Origin: Phycisphaerales bacterium UBA4658
GTDB taxonomy: Bacteria > Planctomycetota > Phycisphaerae > Phycisphaerales > UBA1924
Assembly (NCBI GenBank): GCA_002405485.1
Contig: DHLW01000138.1
Location: 9,821-28,436, forward strand
Direction of reading: 5' to 3'
Length of the DNA: 18,616 nt
The notes under the pieces are model-generated. The model saw only the letters and a list, made by a program, of their open reading frames with translations. It did no database searches and was not told the origin of the DNA. How positions within the stretch are numbered: the stretch's first letter is position 1; every line of letters starts with the position of its first letter. Positions 1-8,168 of the stretch are shown piece after piece. The position numbers and the translations under genes are program-made.

Positions 1-1050
1 GAGCTTGAAGTGCATGCCCATCACCGCGAAGTCGTCGCCGCGCTTCCCAAGAACGAGCTCGAAGGGCGACGCGTAGGCCTTGGACGCATTCGCCTTGGAG
101 GAGCCGACCTTCTGGAACATCTGGCCGGGCCCTTCAAAGAGGCGGAAGACAGCCTCGGGATTCCGGAAGATGTCCCGAGGACCGAGGAAGCCAATCATGC
201 TCCGCCGCATGGCCATGATGGCGGCCTCGGTGCTGATCGCGGCGCTTGCGCCCTTGCTGTCCGAGAGCTGCTTGCCCGCGCGGATCGCCCGGAAGGGCAC
301 GTAGTGGGCGACAACCATGCCGATGGCGCTCTCGATCTGCTCGGGCGTGGCCCGGAGCATGGCGCCGAACGTCGCCGCCGACGCGATCGCTCCGTGCAGC
401 ACATGGTCGATCTTGTAGCTCTTGAGCGAGAACACCTCGGCGAGGCGTCCGCGAATTTCATCCAGCAGGACCATGCCCCGCAGGGCAAAGGCCCCATCCA
501 TGCCGGCCATCTGGGCCGCGGCGATCGCAACCGGATAGAAGTCATTGTGTCCAAACTCGCCGGCGGTGTGCCCGAGCTTGGGATTGAAGCCGAAGTTCGT
601 TCCGTTGGAATCCCACTCGCGGACTGCGTTGGAGTTGGCGACGATCGCCTTCTCCGGCTGCACAAGCACGTTTGAGCCAAACACCGTGGCACCGGGCCGC
701 TCGCACCCGAACGGCGCGGCGAGAGTTCCCGTGCCGACCGGGCCGACCCTGTACATAAGCGCCTCGCGGCGCAGCAAGTTCGGCGCGTTCGTGCCGAGCG
801 CCAGGGCGCTCACGCCGCAGAGGCAGGCGTCGGTGTGGAAGAGCTCGGTCCTGTCCAGCACGCTCTGGTCCGGGTCGGCATGGCCGACGCCGTCGTCCCC
901 GGCTCGCCCCTTCTCGCCCGGCATGGCCCACATGAACTCCAGCGCATACTGGGCGATGCCGAGCGCCTGATTCGAGTCGGCGGGCAGCGTCACATGGGTG
1001 TCCGAGTGCAGGAGCGTGGGCGTCGACGTGTGGGCGGTGTCAAGAGCCAT
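1..1050 (-). CDS. MmgE/PrpD family protein (2-methylcitrate dehydratase-like), 3' end cut by window edge
   Basis: The reading frame starts at ATG 1050 and is still open at base 1, giving 350 residues of a family usually about 450-500 long; the C-terminus lies outside the window. Family signatures are clear: HTAGEFGHNDFYPVAIAAAQ at about 161-180, a YKIDHVLHG stretch near 212-220, and IRAGKQLSDSKGASAA near 256-271, all typical of the MmgE/PrpD fold. Family members dehydrate 2-methylcitrate in the propionate-degrading methylcitrate cycle, or act on related tricarboxylates, in the cytoplasm. No prpB, prpC or acnD lies in view, so the exact substrate is open. GGAAG about five bases before the ATG is a plausible ribosome site. 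The gene is separated from its upstream neighbour by 144 bases that hold a nested inverted repeat, so it probably has its own promoter. Confidence 0.85.
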   Translation of the reverse strand, partial: MALDTAHTSTPTLLHSDTHVTLPADSNQALGIAQYALEFMWAMPGEKGRAGDDGVGHADPDQSVLDRTELFHTDACLCGVSALALGTNAPNLLRREALMYRVGPVGTGTLAAPFGCERPGATVFGSNVLVQPEKAIVANSNAVREWDSNGTNFGFNPKLGHTAGEFGHNDFYPVAIAAAQMAGMDGAFALRGMVLLDEIRGRLAEVFSLKSYKIDHVLHGAIASAATFGAMLRATPEQIESAIGMVVAHYVPFRAIRAGKQLSDSKGASAAISTEAAIMAMRRSMIGFLGPRDIFRNPEAVFRLFEGPGQMFQKVGSSKANASKAYASPFELVLGKRGDDFAVMGMHFKL

Positions 1051-1081
1051 GGGTCTTCCAGTCGCAGCGTGCGGGTGTATT

Positions 1082-1137
1082 GCATCCGAGACAGGCGGTC
1101 CAGGTGCATGCACCGACTCAGACCAACCCTCGGATGC
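1082..1137. promoter_or_regulatory. nested inverted repeat upstream of the PrpD-like gene (candidate operator)
   Basis: A perfect 12-base palindrome, GGTGCATGCACC, occupies 1103-1114. It is enclosed by a second perfect inverted repeat, GCATCCGAG at 1082-1090 and CTCGGATGC at 1129-1137. The inner palindrome lies 53-64 bases upstream of the ATG at 1050. A sequence resembling a -10 box (CAATAC on the minus strand) lies between the structure and the start codon. There is no T-run after either arm, so a terminator for the upstream protease gene is less likely than a dimeric-repressor site. No regulator gene is present to test this. Confidence 0.35.
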
Positions 1138-1194
1138 GGGGCGAAGGGTATCGCCGTTGTGCGTCATCGTCCGCGTCCGACAGCGGCGGCGACG

Positions 1195-1890
1195 TCATCC
1201 CGAGCTTCCCCCATAAAAATACCGGCCCAGCCCGATCGTGAAGATCAGGCATCCCCAGATCGCGTGTTCCAGCCAGACCGCGGCTGTCGAACGCGTCCGG
1301 GCATAGGTGTACGCGAACAGCCATCCCCCCGGGATCGTCAGGGCCACCGCCACCCAGTTGTTGAACAGGCAGTGCATCCAGCCGAACGCGACTCCGCTCA
1401 GAAAGACCGTCCAGACCGGAGTTCGGCCAGCACGCCCGCCGGGATCGACGCCGTCGAGCATGGACTGGTACCGATGAAAGAAGTACGTTCTCCAGATCAC
1501 CTCCTGTGGATACACGCTCAAGAGCGGGTACAGGATCATGACCGCCACGTACACCGTCGGTCGCTCCCGTGGGAATGACAGCCAGAGCTCGGGGCGCCAG
1601 AGTGCCACGCCTGAAGCCAGCAGCGCCGCCGGCAGAGGCACGATCGCCAGAGTGGTCGGCATCGCTCGCCACAGACCGCTGGCGTTCCAGAGTTGACGAC
1701 GCTGAAAACCCCGATCGCGGAGGAGCGCAATCATCACTGCGACACATCCGACCAACAACGCCGGAATGAGCAGCGGATTCACGACTCTGGGCCAATCTAC
1801 ACGAGCCCACCAGATGACCAGAGGAAGAACGCCGAACAGCAGTGTGAGCTCGATCCACTTCCACAGTCCGCGTTCCCGAATGGTGCTCAT
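1195..1890 (-). CDS. CPBP family intramembrane metalloprotease (CAAX/Abi type)
   Basis: A 231-residue, strongly hydrophobic protein with membrane segments at about 14-28, 38-57, 80-97, 113-127, 160-172, 178-195 and 205-222. It carries the CPBP motifs: QEVIWR with Glu130 and Arg134 (the usual EExxxR, here with Gln in place of the first Glu), FGWMH with Phe169 and His173 (FxxxH), and His209 in the last segment. Family members are membrane-embedded glutamic-type or metal proteases related to Rce1 that process prenylated proteins, bacteriocins or other membrane proteins. The substrate here cannot be told. The start at 1890 has AGGA eight bases upstream. The gene follows the PolX gene by only 21 bases, so the two are probably co-transcribed. 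Confidence 0.75.
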   Translation of the reverse strand: MSTIRERGLWKWIELTLLFGVLPLVIWWARVDWPRVVNPLLIPALLVGCVAVMIALLRDRGFQRRQLWNASGLWRAMPTTLAIVPLPAALLASGVALWRPELWLSFPRERPTVYVAVMILYPLLSVYPQEVIWRTYFFHRYQSMLDGVDPGGRAGRTPVWTVFLSGVAFGWMHCLFNNWVAVALTIPGGWLFAYTYARTRSTAAVWLEHAIWGCLIFTIGLGRYFYGGSSG

Positions 1891-1911
1891 GGATGCGATC
1901 CTGTCGTGGGC

Positions 1912-3846
1912 TCATCGCTTCTTCTTGAGCCAGGCGAGCAGGGCCGGCTGCGTCCAGGTGTTCACGCATGCGGCGGCGGTGATCCAGCCGCGCTTTGCGG
2001 TCGCCACGCCGTATCGCAGATTGTCGAAGTCCTCCGGTGCGTGCACGTCGGAGTTGATCGCGACCAGCGCCTCGTGCTCGGCGACCACTCGCGCGTGGGT
2101 ATCGCGCAGGTCCAGCCGAAACCAGTGCGTGTTGATTTCCAACGCCACATCAAGGGCCTTGGCGGCCTGCACAAGCGCGGGCACATCGGGAGACAGACCG
2201 GCTCGCCGGTTGATCAATCTCCCGGTGGGATGCCCCAGGATGTGCACCAGCGGATGCTCGATCGCCTTGAGCAATCTCCGGGTTGCCGTGGCCGAGTCCT
2301 GCGAGAGCGCGGCGTGCGGTGAAGCCACCACGATGTCCAACTCGGCGAGCAGATCGTCGTCGTAATCCAGCTCACCCCCGGAGAGGATGTCGACCTCGCT
2401 TCCGGCAAGGATGCGAATCCCCTGCACCTGAGCTCCGGCTTCGCGCACATCGCGGATGTGCTCCCGGAGGCGCTCGGGGGACAGACCACCGGCCACCGCG
2501 GAGCTTCGGGAGTGATCCGTCACCGCGATGGTGTGGAACCCCCGACGCTTGGCCGCCGTCGCGAGTTCGACGATCGACATGACCCCGTCAGACGCGGTGG
2601 TGTGGGCGTGCAGCTCGGCCTTGATGTCCTGCAACTCGACCAGCCTCGGCACACCTCTCGCATGCCCCGTCGCGGCGCTCGCCGGTGGCTCGTGCCCGGT
2701 GCTCGCGCCGCGCTTCCGTCGCGCCAGCTTCCCGCCTGCCGAGACTGGGTCCGACTCTGAAGCCGCCTCGGCGAACGCGTCGATCTCACCACGGTCCTCC
2801 CGCAGCTCCGGCGGCACCCAGGCCATGCCCAGCGACGCGTAGACCTCGTGCTCGGTTCGAGACGCGATCGACGGAACGCCGCGCTGCTGCGGCGGCTCCA
2901 CCGTCGACGGATCTTCCGGAAACACCCCATATTCGTTCAGCGTCAGCCCCAACTTCAGAGCCCGCTCGCGCAAACGCACGTTGTGCTCCTTGCTGCCGGT
3001 GAAGTACATGAGCGCGGCACCCCACCGCTCCTCGTCGATGACGCGCAGATCGACCTGAATCGACGCTTCGGCTCCAGTCGCCGATCCGGCGTCGTCGCCT
3101 CCCCATCGCCCGTTGTCAGACCGAATGGCCATACGGACGCTGCACTTGCTCTCGCCCTGGGCGATCACCTGGAGCACACCGTGCATGCCCACAAACGCGC
3201 TCGCGGCCGAAGACGGGTCGTTCGTGCAGACCAGCACGTCCAGATCTCCCACGGTCTCCTTGCCTCTGCGAAGGGAGCCGGCGAAGGCAACGTTGCTCAC
3301 TCCCGGCACCGCCCGCATGTGTCCGACGACGCGTTCGGCGATCGGCATCGCCACGCCCAGGTGCAGTCGCTGTGCACCTGCCTCCACGATCGCGATCGAC
3401 TCCCTGATCTTCTCGACGCTCTTGGCTCCCATGCGGGGGAGCTTCAGGATCGAGCCGTCGGCAATGATCCGCTTGAGATCCGCCACCGACTCCACCCCGC
3501 CCTGCTTCCAGAACACCGCGGCCGTCTTCGGCCCGACGCCCGGGATCTCCATCACCGCCAGCAGACCGACGGGCGCTTTGGACCGGAGCGCATCAAGCTC
3601 GGAGATGGATCCGGTGGTTGCAAGCTCGATGATCTTGTCGGCAATCTTGGCCCCCACACCCTCGATCTTGGTGAGATGGGCCTTGGCGTCCGGCCCCTTG
3701 GCGACCGACTCAAGATCGTTCGGATGATCGCCGATCGTTCGTGCCGCGCGAGCGTGCGCGCTGGCCTTGAACGAGTCCTCGCCGAGCAGCTCCATGAGCT
3801 TGGCCATCTGCGTGAATCGGTCGACGAGCGCCGCGTTGAAGCTCAT
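1912..3846 (-). CDS. polX: DNA polymerase X family protein with C-terminal PHP nuclease domain (PolX)
   Basis: A 644-residue cytoplasmic DNA repair polymerase. Residues 1-160 form the helical lyase-like domain, with helix-hairpin-helix turns at [12 protein letters not shown] (61), IPGVGPKTA (101) and a third near 138. The nucleotidyltransferase signature GSLRRG...DLD at 190-203 supplies Asp201 and Asp203, and VDLRV gives the third carboxylate, Asp266. The PHP domain covers about 408-640 with its metal ligands intact: ELHAH (His413, His415), TDH (444-445), GSEVD (Glu484), SPH (His511), GHPTGR (His539) and NSDVH (Asp600, His602). Bacterial PolX fills small gaps and its PHP domain has 3'-5' exonuclease activity. 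Upstream ATG codons in frame would overlap the preceding gene, so ATG 3846 is chosen. Two oddities are a short polar insert at about 244-262 and a long Ala/Gly-rich linker at about 361-405 between polymerase and PHP parts. The family's usual length is near 575. Confidence 0.93.
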   Translation of the reverse strand: MSFNAALVDRFTQMAKLMELLGEDSFKASAHARAARTIGDHPNDLESVAKGPDAKAHLTKIEGVGAKIADKIIELATTGSISELDALRSKAPVGLLAVMEIPGVGPKTAAVFWKQGGVESVADLKRIIADGSILKLPRMGAKSVEKIRESIAIVEAGAQRLHLGVAMPIAERVVGHMRAVPGVSNVAFAGSLRRGKETVGDLDVLVCTNDPSSAASAFVGMHGVLQVIAQGESKCSVRMAIRSDNGRWGGDDAGSATGAEASIQVDLRVIDEERWGAALMYFTGSKEHNVRLRERALKLGLTLNEYGVFPEDPSTVEPPQQRGVPSIASRTEHEVYASLGMAWVPPELREDRGEIDAFAEAASESDPVSAGGKLARRKRGASTGHEPPASAATGHARGVPRLVELQDIKAELHAHTTASDGVMSIVELATAAKRRGFHTIAVTDHSRSSAVAGGLSPERLREHIRDVREAGAQVQGIRILAGSEVDILSGGELDYDDDLLAELDIVVASPHAALSQDSATATRRLLKAIEHPLVHILGHPTGRLINRRAGLSPDVPALVQAAKALDVALEINTHWFRLDLRDTHARVVAEHEALVAINSDVHAPEDFDNLRYGVATAKRGWITAAACVNTWTQPALLAWLKKKR

Positions 3847-3892
3847 GCGATCAGCATAGACGCGACGGCGGCCGTCCTGTTCGGCAACCCGA

Positions 3893-4216
3893 TCAACGCT
3901 TGATCCGCCTCCAGCGCTCCGCGATCGCCATGCACCCGAAGAGCGCGGACAGCGCCACGATGACCCAGTCAAAGCCGACAGGGCCTCGCGCGATGATCCA
4001 GATGGCGACCCCGATCAGCCCGACTCCGCCGATGAGCCCGACGATCGTGATCGGCACAAAGGTCAGACCAGCGCAGAGGATCATCGCACCCGTCGGGCTG
4101 TTTCCCCCGGACATGAACAATCGATACCCGCCATACCCGCACAGAACCAGTGCGACCAGCAGGCCGAGCACGGTCTGAGCGTCCATTCGCGGTCGTCTGG
4201 GCGAGTCCATGAACAT
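3893..4216 (-). CDS. small hypothetical membrane protein
   Basis: I do not recognise this 107-residue protein. After a short Arg-rich N-terminus (residues 5-10) come hydrophobic segments at about 14-33, 40-77 (long enough for two passes) and 82-98, ending in a basic tail (ERWRRIKR). This suggests three or four membrane spans with both charged ends in the cytoplasm. A strong ribosome site, CGGAGG at 4221-4226, lies 4 bases before ATG 4216 and 10 bases before ATG 4210, so either start is possible; Met at residue 11 is a third, less favoured choice. The gene stands between a terminator (4292-4326) and polX, with 46 bases to the polX start. It probably opens the small transcription unit that continues into polX and the CPBP protease. 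Confidence 0.6.
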   Translation of the reverse strand: MFMDSPRRPRMDAQTVLGLLVALVLCGYGGYRLFMSGGNSPTGAMILCAGLTFVPITIVGLIGGVGLIGVAIWIIARGPVGFDWVIVALSALFGCMAIAERWRRIKR

Positions 4217-4224
4217 GGTGCCTC

Positions 4225-4248
4225 CGATCCGGCAAGCAGGCCGGATCG
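4225..4248 (-). promoter_or_regulatory. hairpin abutting the ribosome site of the small membrane protein gene
   Basis: CGATCCGGC at 4225-4233 and GCCGGATCG at 4240-4248 form a perfect 9-base-pair stem with a 6-base loop. In the minus-strand mRNA the stem lies in the 5' leader, and its 3' arm shares the first two bases of the CGGAGG ribosome site. It could tune translation or protect the 5' end. No T-run follows it, so it is not an intrinsic terminator. Confidence 0.45.
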
Positions 4249-4291
4249 CATGGTGTACCGCCAAACCAGCCCAGGGTGCAACTTGCCCTCG

Positions 4292-4326
4292 AAAAGACAG
4301 CGGCCCCGGTGCCAGACCGGGGCCGC
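4292..4326 (-). terminator. intrinsic terminator of the PEP-CTERM protein gene
   Basis: A perfect 11-base-pair GC-rich stem, GCGGCCCCGGT at 4300-4310 and ACCGGGGCCGC at 4316-4326, with a 5-base loop. It lies 25 bases past the stop codon at 4351. On the minus strand it is followed by TGTCTTTTC, giving the U-rich tail expected of a rho-independent terminator. Confidence 0.85.
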
Positions 4327-4350
4327 ATGATCCATCGGAGCGATCCCACA

Positions 4351-5559
4351 TCAGGCGCGTCGACGGCGGGCCGCCAGCAGCCCACCCAGCCCGATGAGCG
4401 CCGCCGCTCCAGGGGCGGGAACGACGACCGTGCCCGGCGTGAAGTCCACCCCGCGATACGCGGTGTTGCCGGGAGCGATGGCCAGCGTGACGAAGCTCGA
4501 CACCGCGCCGGTATCGATGACCGCCACCAGCTTGTTGCCGTTCGTGGAGTTGATCGCGTCGGCGGTGGTCGCGTAGAGCACGGGGTTTCCGCCCGCGTCG
4601 ATCGTCCCCGTCAGCCCGCGCAGTCCAGCGGTGAGTCCGCTCGTGATCCGATACGCCAGCTCCCAGTCGCCGGTGGTGGCGTTTCGCACCCACTTCTGCA
4701 GCCCGCCGCGGGCCGTGGAGGTGGCGGCGATGCTCCCCTCGTCGGCGGCGTAGATCGTGTTCACATCCGCCTGCCAGAAGTCATAGATCGAGAGCCCGGT
4801 GACGGCGGCGAATCCGGGCAGAAGCGACCCCACGCCGTTGTCCACGACGTTGATGCCCACGAACGCGCCCGACTGCGTGCTGAAGAGGATCTGGTCGCCG
4901 GAGCTGAAGTTCACGTTCCGAGTGTTCACGGCGTTCGGCGTGAGTTGCGTCGACGTCGTTCCCATCGAGGGGTCAAACGAACGCACCCCACCGGTCAAGC
5001 CCTGGTTGTTCGTCGTGCCAGCCACGCCGCTGGTGATGAACGTCGTGCCGTCCTGCGTGATCACGCCGCGGAAGTTCGAGTTGCTGTACGTCTGGGTCAT
5101 CTCGAAATAGTTCACGCCACCAGCGGCGTCCAGACGCCCGATGACGCGGCGCACGTCGGGATTTCCCGTGCCGTTGTTGAACGACGCCCCGATGCTCGTG
5201 CCGTTGGGGCTGGTGACGCCGGCTGCCCAGTTGTACCCGCCGATGGTCAGGTACTGCCCGTTGCGGGAGAGGGTGAGCTGACCCTCGGAGCTCGTGCTGG
5301 AGCCGATGGTCAGACGGACCGGATCGGCCGCGGTGCTTCCCAGGGCGATGGTGTTGCCGTTGAACGCCCCGGACAGCCCGCTCGTCAGACCGAACTCGCG
5401 AATCGTGACCGCGCCCGCCTGCCCGTTGAACGTGCCGGTCGAAGTGACCGACGAGATCGCCAGGTTGTTCGCCGTGAACGGAGCCGCGAGCGCAGACCCC
5501 GAGACCGCCAGCAGCATGCCCGCAGACGACACCAAACCGATAACCATCGCGCTCTTCAC
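4351..5559 (-). CDS. secreted protein with PEP-CTERM-type (PAP variant) sorting signal
   Basis: A 402-residue exported protein. GTG 5559 is chosen because AGGAG (5568-5572) lies 8 bases before it and because it gives a textbook signal peptide: a Lys near the start, a hydrophobic core to about residue 20, and an ALA cleavage site near 25. The mature part is rich in Gly, Ser, Thr and Asn with many short strand-like stretches, as in extracellular beta-rich proteins; a propeller-like fold is possible but not shown. The C-terminus is a sorting tail: VPAPG, then a hydrophobic helix (AAALIGLGGLLAA), then RRRRA. This is the PAP form of PEP-CTERM, which in known systems is cut and anchored by an exosortase. 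No exosortase gene is in the window. The gene has its own candidate promoter and terminator, so it is probably monocistronic. Its specific function is unknown. Confidence 0.85.
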   Translation of the reverse strand: MKSAMVIGLVSSAGMLLAVSGSALAAPFTANNLAISSVTSTGTFNGQAGAVTIREFGLTSGLSGAFNGNTIALGSTAADPVRLTIGSSTSSEGQLTLSRNGQYLTIGGYNWAAGVTSPNGTSIGASFNNGTGNPDVRRVIGRLDAAGGVNYFEMTQTYSNSNFRGVITQDGTTFITSGVAGTTNNQGLTGGVRSFDPSMGTTSTQLTPNAVNTRNVNFSSGDQILFSTQSGAFVGINVVDNGVGSLLPGFAAVTGLSIYDFWQADVNTIYAADEGSIAATSTARGGLQKWVRNATTGDWELAYRITSGLTAGLRGLTGTIDAGGNPVLYATTADAINSTNGNKLVAVIDTGAVSSFVTLAIAPGNTAYRGVDFTPGTVVVPAPGAAALIGLGGLLAARRRRA

Positions 5560-5641
5560 GCTTCTCTCTCCTCTGGTTGCCGACGCCCAAGAGCACTGAC
5601 CCCAAAGCGGGGATCCGTCCGGGCGACGTTCGTGTGATTCT

Positions 5642-5670
5642 AGAATAAACCCAAAGTCGGACAGACACAA
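5642..5670 (-). promoter_or_regulatory. candidate sigma70-type promoter for the PEP-CTERM protein gene
   Basis: On the minus strand TTGTGT (5670-5665) and TATTCT (5647-5642) are separated by 17 bases, in the only AT-rich patch of the neighbourhood. It would give a leader of roughly 75 bases before GTG 5559. Both hexamers match the consensus only moderately. Confidence 0.4.
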
Positions 5671-5750
5671 CCAAATTTTCAAGAAACCATAACCACACCT
5701 TTACACGCGACGGTTCGTGATGCCAATGCCCACGCCGCGGCGATTCTGCC

Positions 5751-5782
5751 AAAAAGATGGCGGAAAGTGGGCTTTTTCCCGC
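5751..5782 (-). terminator. likely intrinsic terminator at the end of the sulfate operon
   Basis: On the minus strand GCGGGAAA (5782-5775) pairs with TTTCCGC (5766-5760) with one bulged G, followed by CATC and five T residues at 5755-5751. It lies 21 bases beyond the cysN stop codon at 5804, where a run of co-directional genes ends. The bulge makes it weaker than the terminator at 4292-4326. Confidence 0.6.
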
Positions 5783-5803
5783 TGCTGTAGTGGATTGGCC
5801 CAG

Positions 5804-7174
5804 TCACTTGCGTCCGATCCCATCAACCGACAGGATGCCTCCGGAATCTGTCGGATCCGAGACAATGAGACCGGCCCCGACCGTGTTGTTGGTGTGTTCA
5901 TCGATGAGTATGAATGACCCGGTTGTTCGGTTCTGGCGATAGGCGTCGGCGACGATCGGTTCCGCCAGCCGAAATCGGACGCGACCGAGTTCGTGAAGCG
6001 CAAGTGTCTCGGCCTTGGGCTCCAACTCGAGCGTCTGCATGTTGAGCCGACGAGGGATATCCACGGCGACCGCCGAACACTGTCGTGTCGTGTGCTTCAG
6101 GAGCAGCCGCCGCCGGGGCGTCAGCGGCAGCGGCGACATCCAGATCACGGCGGCTTCAACCGCGCTCAGAACCGACGGTCCCGGAAAGGCGTGGTCCGAC
6201 GGCTCGCCGACGAGCATGTCGCCTCTGGAGATGTCCAGATCGTCGTGGAGTTCCACGGCGCACGAAAGCGGCGCCGAGACCGACTCCACGCTCGTGGGTC
6301 CGATGTGCATGGCCTTGATCGTCGAGCGCAGGCCCGAGGGCAGCACCCGGATCGGGTCGCCAACCCTCATCGCGCCGGAGGCGAGTCGGCCGGCGTACCC
6401 GCGATAGTCGTGATGGTCCGGAGAGTTCGGACGAATGACACGCTGCACGGGCAGACGGACTCCCTGATCCACTGGTCCGCCGCCGGCGGGCAGACTCTCG
6501 AGCAGATGCAGGAGCGGCGGGCCCTGGAACCAGGGCATGTGAGCCGATTGCTCGACAACGTTGTCGCCGTTGAGCGCGGAGATCGGGATGAAGTCGATGT
6601 CCACGAGCTCGGAGACCGTCCCTTCGCCGTCGGGGCGTGCCCGCCGAGCGAACTCAAGGAACTGCTCGCGCACGGCTTCGAATCGCGGGAGCTGGTATCC
6701 GACGAGATCCATCTTGTTGATGCAGACGACGATTCGGGACACGCCCAGGAGAGCAGAGAGGCACGCGTGACGCCGGGTCTGCTCGACCACGCCCTGCCGC
6801 GCATCAATCAGCACGATCGCCACATCGGCGGTGCTGGCGCCGGTGGCCATGTTCCGGGTGTACTGCACATGGCCCGGCGTGTCGGCAAGGATGAAGCGGC
6901 GGCGTGCGGTCGCGAAGTACCGATAGGCGACATCGATGGTGATGCCCTGCTCGCGCTCGGCCCGAAGCCCATCGGTCAGGAGGGACAGGTCCAGGGCATC
7001 CTGACCGCGCCGCTCGCTGGCTCGACGAACGGAATCGATCTGATCCTCGTGAAGGGATCGCGAGTCGTGCAGCAGTCGCCCGATGAGCGTGGACTTACCG
7101 TCGTCGACCGATCCGCATGTGAACAGGCGGAGCAGACCGGGGGCGGAGGTGATGGCCGATGGCGTGGTGGTCAT
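5804..7174 (-). CDS. cysN: sulfate adenylyltransferase subunit 1 (GTPase subunit)
   Basis: A 456-residue EF-Tu-like GTPase that, with CysD, forms ATP sulfurylase and drives sulfate + ATP to adenosine 5'-phosphosulfate by GTP hydrolysis. The nucleotide-binding motifs are complete: GSVDDGKS (21-28), the G2 Thr in GITID (Thr79), DTPGH (98-102), NKMD (153-156) and SAL (199-201). Beta-barrel domains follow from about 240 to 450. The length fits CysN alone; there is no C-terminal APS kinase (CysC) domain as in CysNC/NodQ fusions, and no separate cysC or cysH is seen. It is the last gene of the sulfate operon, 55 bases after cysD, and is followed by a terminator. The chosen ATG has no strong ribosome site; a few extra N-terminal residues before the first beta strand are normal. 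Confidence 0.95.
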   Translation of the reverse strand: MTTTPSAITSAPGLLRLFTCGSVDDGKSTLIGRLLHDSRSLHEDQIDSVRRASERRGQDALDLSLLTDGLRAEREQGITIDVAYRYFATARRRFILADTPGHVQYTRNMATGASTADVAIVLIDARQGVVEQTRRHACLSALLGVSRIVVCINKMDLVGYQLPRFEAVREQFLEFARRARPDGEGTVSELVDIDFIPISALNGDNVVEQSAHMPWFQGPPLLHLLESLPAGGGPVDQGVRLPVQRVIRPNSPDHHDYRGYAGRLASGAMRVGDPIRVLPSGLRSTIKAMHIGPTSVESVSAPLSCAVELHDDLDISRGDMLVGEPSDHAFPGPSVLSAVEAAVIWMSPLPLTPRRRLLLKHTTRQCSAVAVDIPRRLNMQTLELEPKAETLALHELGRVRFRLAEPIVADAYRQNRTTGSFILIDEHTNNTVGAGLIVSDPTDSGGILSVDGIGRK

Positions 7175-7229
7175 GGGATTCGCCGGTGCTGGGTCAGAGT
7201 GTGTGCCTGCTCGCGCGCGGGAGCGTGAG

Positions 7230-8168
7230 CTAGAAGTACCCCTCCCGCTTGCGATCCTCCATGGCGGATTCGCTGATGGTGTCGTCGAGTCGCGCCCCTC
7301 GCTCGCTCGTGCGTGCCGAGATCGTCTCCTGGATGATGTCGCGGATGCTCGACGCAGGGCTCTCGACGCCGGCCGTGCAGGTCATGTCGCCGACGGTGCG
7401 GAAGCGGACAGTTCTGCGCTCGACACGCTCTCCCGGCCGGGCCGGGAAGAGGTCCGAGACCGGGCAGATGCGACCTGCGCGGACGACGATGTCGCGCTGA
7501 TGCGAGAGATAGATCGACGGGATGTCGATGGTCTCGGCATCGATGTACTCCCACACGTCCAGCTCCGTCCAGTTCGACAACGGGAAGACGCGGAAGTGCT
7601 CGAAGGCGTCGCTGGCGGCTGACGCTCGCGTCAGACGGGTGTTGTACGCACTCCACAGCTCAGGTCGCTGGTTCTTGGGGTCCCACTGGCCCATGGCGTT
7701 GCGGAACGAGAAGATGCGCTCCTTGGCACGCGCTTTCTCCTCGTCCCGGCGCGCGCCGCCGAAGAGCGCGTCGAATCGATGCTCCGCGATCGCATCAAGC
7801 AGCGTCGGGATCTGAGCGAGGTTGCGACTCGTTGTTCCGGGCGGTTCGTAAACGATGCCACGACGGATCGCGTCGTCGACGGTTTGCACGATCAGTCGTT
7901 CTCCGAGGCGAGCGAGCATTCGATCGCGGTACTGGATCACCTCCGGGAAGTTGTGCCCGGTGTCGATGTGCAGCACGGGGAATGGCAGCTTGGCCGGCCA
8001 AAAGGCCTTTACGGCCAGGTGCAGCATCACGATCGAGTCCTTCCCGCCGCTGAAGAGCAGGGCGGGCCGCTCGCACTCGGAGGCGACCTCACGGATGATC
8101 TCGATCGACTCGGCCTCGAGCAGTTCGAGATGTCCTGGGCGTGCGTTTCGACTCAGTGCGCTTGTCAT
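7230..8168 (-). CDS. cysD: sulfate adenylyltransferase subunit 2
   Basis: A 312-residue member of the PAPS reductase/ATP sulfurylase superfamily, the catalytic subunit that adenylates sulfate. The PP-loop SGGKDS is at 40-45, followed by [10 protein letters not shown] (67-76) and the charged block with [15 protein letters not shown] (137-151), which is diagnostic for CysD rather than CysH. The C-terminal tail [10 protein letters not shown] matches the family end. Its ATG overlaps the cysA stop codon as ATGA (8165-8168), so translation is probably coupled to the transporter ATPase. It pairs with the downstream cysN. Confidence 0.96.
   Translation of the reverse strand: MTSALSRNARPGHLELLEAESIEIIREVASECERPALLFSGGKDSIVMLHLAVKAFWPAKLPFPVLHIDTGHNFPEVIQYRDRMLARLGERLIVQTVDDAIRRGIVYEPPGTTSRNLAQIPTLLDAIAEHRFDALFGGARRDEEKARAKERIFSFRNAMGQWDPKNQRPELWSAYNTRLTRASAASDAFEHFRVFPLSNWTELDVWEYIDAETIDIPSIYLSHQRDIVVRAGRICPVSDLFPARPGERVERRTVRFRTVGDMTCTAGVESPASSIRDIIQETISARTSERGARLDDTISESAMEDRKREGYF

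Noticed and set aside
1118..1969. Minus-strand frame of 283 codons overlapping the CPBP protease
   Set aside because: Shifted reading of the protease gene with Arg-rich, motif-free product.
4276..5637. Long plus-strand open frame (453 codons) opposite the PEP-CTERM gene
   Set aside because: Its product is Arg/His/Asp-rich with no recognisable motif. It is the complement of a gene with a signal peptide, sorting tail, ribosome site and terminator. GC-rich antisense shadow.
5993..7228. Plus-strand open frame of 411 codons opposite cysN
   Set aside because: Low-complexity charged product with no motifs; the minus-strand cysN has every GTPase motif intact.
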